Shown here piece after piece: positions 4,616 to 8,141 of a DNA stretch of 8,141 bases. Both the position numbers and the translations under genes were made by a program. Every line of letters starts with the position of its first letter. Within the stretch, counting starts at the first letter, position 1. The stretch spans positions 3,628 to 11,768 of the forward strand of contig PKXR01000133.1 in assembly GCA_003133485.1 (NCBI GenBank), read 5' to 3'. This DNA is from Candidatus Dormiibacterota bacterium (GTDB taxonomy: Bacteria > Chloroflexota > Dormibacteria > UBA8260 > Bog-877). Under the pieces are notes generated by a model. That model was not told the DNA's origin. It ran no database searches and saw only the letters and a program-made list of their open reading frames with translations.

Positions 4616-5500
4616 GTGCGCGGCCTGCGCAAGAACTACGGGTCGGTCGAAGCGGTGCGCGGCATCGATCTGGAGATCCAGAGGGGCCAGATCGTGGCGC
4701 TCCTGGGCCCTAATGGCGCTGGCAAGACGACCACGATGGAGATCATCGAAGGGTTGCGCCGCCCGGACGCGGGGGAGGTGGTGGTCCTTGGCCAGGCGCC
4801 GGAAAAGGCCCGCAGCCGGGTGGGCGTGCAGTTGCAGGAGGGCGCTCTATTCGCGGACCTCACCTGCGCCGAGACCCTAGTCCTCTTCGGGCGGCTCTAC
4901 GGGTGGGAGGCTGACCCCACGGCACTGCTGGCGCTGGTGGACCTCGAGGATGTCGCCGAACGACGCACCGAGCGCTTATCTGGCGGTCAGAAGCGACGGC
5001 TCCAATTGGCCCTGACCCTCTGCAACGAGCCGGAGCTGGTGATCCTCGACGAGCCCACCACTGGCCTCGACCCCCTGAGCCGTCGCCAGACCTGGGCCAT
5101 GATCGAGGGCCTCCATCGCCAAGGCCGAACCGTGCTACTCACAACTCACTACATCGAAGAGGCGGAGCGACTGGCCGAGTGGGTGTACATAATCGATGGC
5201 GGCAAGGTCGTTGCTGAGGGCGCGCCGACCACCTTGATCGCCGAGCTCGGAGCGGCAGCGAGCATCAGCATCGCGGCCGGCCAAGACGCCAAGCTGGAAG
5301 CGACCCCGGGGGTGTTGCGGGCCGAGTATTCCGACGGCCGCTGGGAGCTCCAGGGGAAGGAGGTGGGGGTCATCCTCGCCGCACTCAACCAGCGGCTCGG
5401 CGAGAGTGCCCTGCGGGACGTTTCGGTGCGACCACCCAGCCTGGAGGATGTCTTTCTGGCACGCACCGGTCGCCGCATCGGGAATGAGGCGAAGCAGTGA
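4616..5500 (+). CDS. ABC transporter ATP-binding protein, DrrA/CcmA type
   Basis: This subunit powers an ABC-2 exporter. All nucleotide-binding motifs are present: Walker A GPNGAGKT (31-38), the Q-loop around Gln72-Gln74 (VGVQLQEGALF), signature LSGGQ (121-125), Walker B LVILDE (141-146) with catalytic Glu146, D-loop GLD (150-152) and switch His178 (TTHYIEEAE). The last 100 residues form the extra domain of drug-exporter ATPases, ending in the typical SLEDVFLARTGR. Counted from GTG 4616 there are 294 residues, but the protein then starts at MRGLRKNYGS and lacks most of the first strand. The frame is open upstream and reads NGSAVSVRGLRKNYG, as homologues do. The true start is therefore probably upstream, perhaps the ATT at 4562 (18 more residues) next to GGAGGAG. 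The stop overlaps the permease start (GTGA), so the two are coupled. The substrate is unknown. Confidence 0.93.
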   Translation: MRGLRKNYGSVEAVRGIDLEIQRGQIVALLGPNGAGKTTTMEIIEGLRRPDAGEVVVLGQAPEKARSRVGVQLQEGALFADLTCAETLVLFGRLYGWEADPTALLALVDLEDVAERRTERLSGGQKRRLQLALTLCNEPELVILDEPTTGLDPLSRRQTWAMIEGLHRQGRTVLLTTHYIEEAERLAEWVYIIDGGKVVAEGAPTTLIAELGAAASISIAAGQDAKLEATPGVLRAEYSDGRWELQGKEVGVILAALNQRLGESALRDVSVRPPSLEDVFLARTGRRIGNEAKQ

Positions 5501-6645
5501 CTGAGGATCGCCAACCGCAGTCCCAGGCGCTGGCGACCTTCCGCAGCAATTCGCCGTGGCTGCCCCTGGTCGCCCTGACCAGGGCCAATCTCAGGCTCCT
5601 GGCCCGCAACCGCCAGGTGATGGTGTTCAACGTCCTGGTGCCCCTGCTTTTGATCGTCATCTTCGGGGGCCTCTTCCAGACCAGTCGGACCAACGTCGAC
5701 ATCGTGGCTCCTGCCGCCGACGCGGCGGTCCTCACGCAAGCCTTGCCCCACAGCTCTTTCAAAGTCCGGGTAGTGTCAGCCGCCATCGCCCGCCGGCAGG
5801 TGCTCGACAACACGGCCGACTTTGCCCTGGTGATCACGGGCACGAGCTCGCCGCTCCTGGCGAAGATCGAAGAGAATGCCGGGAACATCACGGAAAACGC
5901 TGCCTTCGCGGCAGCGGCCGAGGGGGCTCTCTACGGCCTCAACCAGGAGCTGCTCCACACCGCGCCGGCCGTGATTCCCAGCGTGGCCCAGTTACATCCC
6001 AAAGGTGGAGTGAGCGCCGGGTCGCTTGCCAACGCCAACTACATTGACTTCCTGACCCCCGGCATCCTCGCTTACGCGGTCCTCACCGCGGGACTGAGCG
6101 CGGGCATTCGGCTGGTAGGGGACCGCGAGCGCGGCACCCTCCGGCGGGTCCGGGCGACCCCCATCCCGGTCTGGGCTTTCCTCGCCAGCAGCGTCCTCTC
6201 ACAGTTGGTTCTCGTGGCAGTCCAGGTGGTGGTTCTGCTAGGAGTGGGACACCTCATGTACGGAGTGGGTGTTGGCCCTTCGCCGGCACTCGTCTTGCTG
6301 ATGCTTCTGATCGGAGCGCTCTGCTTCCTGGGAGGCGGGTTCCTGATCGCCGGGATCGCCAGTCGTGAACAGTCCGCGGTCGTGCTGATGAACCTGGTCA
6401 CCCTGCCGCAGTTGTTCATCGCAGGGATCTTCTACCCAGTCTCGGGTGCCCCGGCGTGGCTCCGCGAGCTGGCCGTGATCATGCCTCTCAAGTACTTCGC
6501 CGACGGGCTGCGCGGGCTGATGGCCCAAGCCCAATCTCTGGGCGCCGTCGCCCCGGACATCCTGGTTCTGATCGGAGTCGGGGTTGCGGTCTTGGTAGTG
6601 GCGACCCGCATTTTTCGCTTCGAGCCTTCCTCCGCCGGGCGCTAG
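5497..6645 (+). CDS. ABC-2 type transporter permease, DrrB-like
   Basis: The 382-residue membrane subunit partners the ATPase encoded just upstream; the GTG start overlaps the ATPase stop (5497-5500). The protein has a cytoplasmic N-terminus, helix one at about 43-60 (VFNVLVPLLLIVIFGGLF), and an extracytoplasmic region of about 120 residues (62-181). Five further helices follow, from FLTPGILAYAVLTAGLSAG (185-203) through the C-terminal LVLIGVGVAVLVVATRIF. The conserved cytoplasmic loop DRERGTLRRVRATP (209-222) after helix two is the ABC-2 family mark that contacts the ATPase. FIAGIFYPVSGAPAWLRELA and MPLKYFADGLRGLM match the usual re-entrant region of drug and polysaccharide exporters. The large outer segment between helices one and two is typical of the longer DrrB/YhgE-like permeases. 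Export of a hydrophobic small molecule is likely, but neither a substrate nor a biosynthetic cluster is visible. The reading frame is intact. Confidence 0.93.
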   Translation: MTEDRQPQSQALATFRSNSPWLPLVALTRANLRLLARNRQVMVFNVLVPLLLIVIFGGLFQTSRTNVDIVAPAADAAVLTQALPHSSFKVRVVSAAIARRQVLDNTADFALVITGTSSPLLAKIEENAGNITENAAFAAAAEGALYGLNQELLHTAPAVIPSVAQLHPKGGVSAGSLANANYIDFLTPGILAYAVLTAGLSAGIRLVGDRERGTLRRVRATPIPVWAFLASSVLSQLVLVAVQVVVLLGVGHLMYGVGVGPSPALVLLMLLIGALCFLGGGFLIAGIASREQSAVVLMNLVTLPQLFIAGIFYPVSGAPAWLRELAVIMPLKYFADGLRGLMAQAQSLGAVAPDILVLIGVGVAVLVVATRIFRFEPSSAGR

Positions 6646-6678
6646 CGGGATCCAACCCGCGCCTGCGCTCTCTCCGGT

Positions 6679-6694
6679 CGCGAGGTGGCTCGCG
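6679..6694. terminator. Hairpin between convergent exporter and Rrf2 genes
   Basis: CGCGAG and CTCGCG form a perfect six-base stem around GTGG in the 55-bp gap between the permease stop and the Rrf2 stop. No T tract is present on either side. Position and symmetry suit a shared two-way terminator. Confidence 0.35.
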
Positions 6695-6700
6695 CGCCGA

Positions 6701-7267
6701 TCACCCGCCGTCAGCTTCGGAAGATTCCCAGCTAGGTGGCGTTGCCCCAGACTTCCCTCGGGGACCCGGCACGCCGGCTCGCGGGGCTTTACCAGGAATC
6801 AGCTTCACCCTGGGCAACCAGGCGTCCGGACGCGCCAGCAGTTGGTGGACCACGTCGGGCAGGTGCCCGGAGCAGATGTCGGCCACGGTTACCTCATCGA
6901 GCACGTCGCGGATGCCGACCCGCACCGCCACCCAGACATCGCGGAGCGGCGCGGTGTGGCCGGTATACGCCAGCTCGTCTGGACGGTAGTCGCCGACCCG
7001 GGCTAGCGGTCCGCCTTCCGCTACCCGGATGATGTCCCCCAGGGAGATCTGCGCCGGGTCCCTTGCCAGCACGAAGCCCCCAGCCGCGCCGCGGTGGCTG
7101 TTGACGATACCGTCGCGCTTGAGCTCTGCCAGGATGTTGTGGAGGAATTTCAGCGGGATGTCCTGGATGCTGGAAATATGTTCGGCGGTGACTGGGCCGC
7201 AATCGCCCGCGGCCGCCAGCTCGATCACAGCTCTCACCGCATAGTCGGCCTTGGCAGAGACTCTCAT
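6701..7267 (-). CDS. Rrf2-family transcriptional regulator
   Basis: A 188-residue DNA-binding protein. The N-terminus MRVSAKADYAVRAVIELAAA is a classic Rrf2 opening. Residues 26-68 form the winged helix-turn-helix (VTAEHISSIQDIPLKFLHNI, then LKRDGIVNSHRGAAGGFVLAR). A dimerisation helix is near 105-127. The protein has only two cysteines, Cys23 and Cys132, and none in the 90-106 loop where IscR and NsrR hold their iron-sulfur cluster. It is therefore not expected to bind a cluster in the IscR manner, and resembles CymR-like members in this respect. About 40 residues after position 148 are a Pro/Gly/Ser-rich tail longer than usual. Start at ATG 7267 is chosen because it gives the canonical Rrf2 N-terminus and overlaps the lipoprotein stop (ATGA, 7267-7264), so translation is coupled. 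Its target genes are unknown. Confidence 0.9.
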   Translation of the reverse strand: MRVSAKADYAVRAVIELAAAGDCGPVTAEHISSIQDIPLKFLHNILAELKRDGIVNSHRGAAGGFVLARDPAQISLGDIIRVAEGGPLARVGDYRPDELAYTGHTAPLRDVWVAVRVGIRDVLDEVTVADICSGHLPDVVHQLLARPDAWLPRVKLIPGKAPRAGVPGPRGKSGATPPSWESSEADGG

Positions 7268-7881
7268 GGGGGCACGGTGCCGGCCTGGACGGGGGACACG
7301 TAAACGATGCCACCGCACGGCGCAATGTCGGTACTGACGGTCACTGGTGACGGCGCAGCGGCGAATGCCGTCCCAGGCAGATAGATGCCGATGGATGACG
7401 CCGCGGTACAGCTCTGACTGCCAGTCGGCACGTCTTCGTACTGGAGCGCGAAGGATGCAGCGCCTCCGGCGGTCAGGGTCACTGTTTCAGGCAGGTCGCT
7501 GATCGAGGTGACTCCATCATTACCTTCGATGGGAGTTGTGGCGATCGCGCTGCCGCTGGCATTCATCAGTTGCACGTATGGGTATCCTTCCAGAGTGCAT
7601 GACACCGCCCCCGTATTGGTCAAGATGAACGCATACGCTTGGTGTCCAGCAGCACCGTTCGACTGACCCTGCGAGCCGGCGATGGCCGTAACCGTACATG
7701 CGGCTAGGGCGACGGGAGTCGGCGTGACGACTGCCGATGGACTCGGGGTCGGGTGGGCATGAGTTTTGGGGACCGTGCTGCCGCAGCCCGCCGCGATCAA
7801 GCACAAGGAAAGTCCAAGCGCGAGCCTGGCCGCCTGGCGGCCGGTTAGCCGGCGCCAACTGTCTGGAAAGTCCAACCTCAT
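7264..7881 (-). CDS. DUF4232-type secreted lipoprotein
   Basis: From ATG 7881 the product has 205 residues. It starts with a basic n-region (RRLTGRQAAR), a hydrophobic core (LALGLSLCLIAAG) and a lipobox ending at Cys33, though with Ala rather than Leu at -3. The mature protein should be anchored to the outer face of the membrane. A Pro/Thr/Ser linker (about 36-56) precedes a DUF4232-like domain (about 59-190) with ACTVTAI, AYAFILTNTGAVSCTLEGYP, YVQLMNASG and a Cys pair suggesting a disulfide. Domain function is not established. The longer frame begins at ATG 7944, but that codon lies inside the tRNA gene, so it is rejected. ATG 7881 leaves a normal signal peptide and has a -10-like GACAAT 9 bases upstream. 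GGAGG at 7909-7905 is badly placed for this start and too close for GTG 7902. The stop overlaps the Rrf2 start. Confidence 0.82.
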   Translation of the reverse strand: MRLDFPDSWRRLTGRQAARLALGLSLCLIAAGCGSTVPKTHAHPTPSPSAVVTPTPVALAACTVTAIAGSQGQSNGAAGHQAYAFILTNTGAVSCTLEGYPYVQLMNASGSAIATTPIEGNDGVTSISDLPETVTLTAGGAASFALQYEDVPTGSQSCTAASSIGIYLPGTAFAAAPSPVTVSTDIAPCGGIVYVSPVQAGTVPP

Positions 7882-7890
7882 CGCGGGGTG

Positions 7891-7896
7891 ATTGTC
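7891..7896 (-). promoter_or_regulatory. -10-like box before the lipoprotein gene
   Basis: GACAAT (four of six matches to TATAAT) ends exactly 9 bases before ATG 7881, as at the GAF and YihY-family genes. It would give a leaderless message for the lipoprotein and Rrf2 pair. Read-through from the tRNA gene is the alternative. Confidence 0.3.
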
Positions 7897-7930
7897 GATC
7901 ACAGCCTCCAAGTCCGACGCAAGGGAGGGC

Positions 7931-8005
7931 TGGCTCCGGAGCACGGATTCGAACCGTGAACCTTGCGGTTAACAGCCGCCTGCTCTACCGTTGAGCTACT
8001 CCGGA
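7931..8005 (-). tRNA. tRNA-Asn (anticodon GTT), CCA encoded
   Basis: The minus strand folds as a complete tRNA. It has a seven-base acceptor stem (TCCGGAG with CTCCGGA), D arm GCTC/GAGC with GGTA in the loop, anticodon loop CTGTTAA with GTT at 7973-7971, T arm CACGG-TTCGAAT-CCGTG, discriminator G and an encoded CCA at 7933-7931. G73 suits asparagine. The first anticodon-stem pair is a G-A mismatch; the other four pair. The gene lies 61 bases downstream of the rpoD stop and 50 bases before the lipoprotein start, all on one strand. Confidence 0.97.
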
Positions 8006-8017
8006 AGGACCTCGCGC

Positions 8018-8023
8018 AGTCTA
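8018..8023 (-). promoter_or_regulatory. Candidate -10 box for tRNA-Asn
   Basis: TAGACT (TAnnnT) on the minus strand lies 12 bases before the mature tRNA 5' end, a suitable distance for a short precursor. No convincing -35 element is found. Confidence 0.3.
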
Positions 8024-8029
8024 CCCGGC

Positions 8030-8053
8030 GCCGCTCTTCCAGCTGGGAGCGGC
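8030..8053 (-). terminator. Hairpin downstream of rpoD
   Basis: GCCGCTC and GAGCGGC pair perfectly over seven bases; the loop contains an inner CC-AGCT-GG. The stem begins 13 bases after the rpoD stop codon. No T tract follows, so termination may be partial and some transcripts may run into the tRNA gene. Confidence 0.5.
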
Positions 8054-8066
8054 ACCTGAGGGTGAA

Positions 8067-8141
8067 CTACTCCAGGTAGTCCTTGAGCTTCATGCTCCGG
8101 GAGGGGTGGCGGAGCTTGCGCAGCGCCTTGGCCTCGATCTG
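8067..8141 (-). CDS. rpoD: Principal RNA polymerase sigma factor, last 24 residues
   Basis: The minus strand from the right edge reads QIEAKALRKLRHPSRSMKLK then DYLE and TAG at 8069-8067. This is the highly conserved end of region 4.2 of the housekeeping sigma-70 factor (RpoD/SigA), where the helix-turn-helix that reads the -35 element ends. The rest of the gene lies outside the window. The KLKDYLE ending is the common form in Chloroflexota and Bacillota rather than the RDYLD often seen in Actinomycetota, a weak taxonomic hint. Group-2 sigma factors share parts of this sequence, so the principal assignment is likely but not proven from 24 residues. Confidence 0.9.
   Translation of the reverse strand, partial: QIEAKALRKLRHPSRSMKLKDYLE

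Noticed and set aside
6645..6660. GCGGG/CCCGC hairpin right after the permease stop
   Set aside because: It has only five pairs and begins in the stop codon, with no T tract. The hairpin at 6679-6694 is the better terminator candidate.
6897..7101. Possible iron-sulfur site in the Rrf2 protein
   Set aside because: IscR-type members have three cysteines in the loop after the winged helix. None is present here; Cys132 is alone and far downstream.
7264..7944. Longer lipoprotein frame starting at ATG 7944
   Set aside because: Its first codons lie inside the mature tRNA-Asn gene (7931-8005), and the added residues spoil a normal signal peptide. ATG 7881 is preferred.
1..8141. CRISPR array, transposon, integron or prophage signals
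   Set aside because: No regularly spaced repeats, transposase or integrase motifs, or terminal inverted repeats were seen. The tRNA-Asn shows no duplicated 3' end or adjacent integrase gene.

Overview
The window is about 65% G+C, bacterial and chromosomal. Codon third positions are strongly G/C, several genes overlap by 4 bases, and several starts lack a Shine-Dalgarno (SD) sequence. Together with the housekeeping sigma factor tail (ending KLKDYLE), this suggests a high-GC member of the Terrabacteria, such as Actinomycetota or the Chloroflexota/Dormibacterota area. That placement is inference from style, not a database match. No mobile element, integrase, CRISPR array or phage gene is visible.

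Layout from left to right. (1) The N-terminal part of a GAF-domain protein runs off the left edge on the minus strand (1-362), with a TATAAT box almost touching its start. (2) A stretch without a confident gene (363-687) is followed by a short 56-residue minus-strand gene with a perfect AGGAGG site (688-858). (3) A 54-bp divergent promoter region contains an imperfect palindrome and opposed extended -10 elements. (4) A CGNR-type zinc-finger regulator and a hydroxymethylglutaryl-CoA lyase form a plus-strand pair joined by an ATGA overlap (913-2555). (5) A small four-helix membrane protein of unknown function (2665-3144) converges on a YihY/BrkB-family membrane protein on the minus strand (3225-4106). 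(6) A 455-bp divergent gap may hold a short gene or gene remnant and a promoter. It leads into a two-gene ABC-2 exporter of the DrrA/DrrB type (4616-6645, GTGA overlap). (7) A second minus-strand block, read right to left, contains the end of rpoD/sigA (8067-8141), tRNA-Asn(GTT) (7931-8005), a DUF4232-type lipoprotein (7264-7881) and an Rrf2-family regulator (6701-7267). The last two are joined by an ATGA overlap.

How the genes may work together. The zinc-finger regulator and HMG-CoA lyase are almost certainly co-translated. The lyase would make acetyl-CoA and acetoacetate at the end of leucine breakdown, and the regulator may control its own promoter through the palindrome. The ATPase and permease together make one export pump, probably for a hydrophobic compound. 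The Rrf2 protein is co-translated with the lipoprotein, an unusual partner for a regulator that lacks the iron-sulfur cysteines of IscR. The most notable points are four. The 56-residue gene is easily missed. The exporter ATPase appears to start upstream of its GTG, where the best-placed codon is ATT. Three genes share a -10-like hexamer exactly 9 bases before the start codon, suggesting leaderless messages. The small gene and the regulator share a symmetric divergent promoter. I found no clear evidence of a wholly new biological system.
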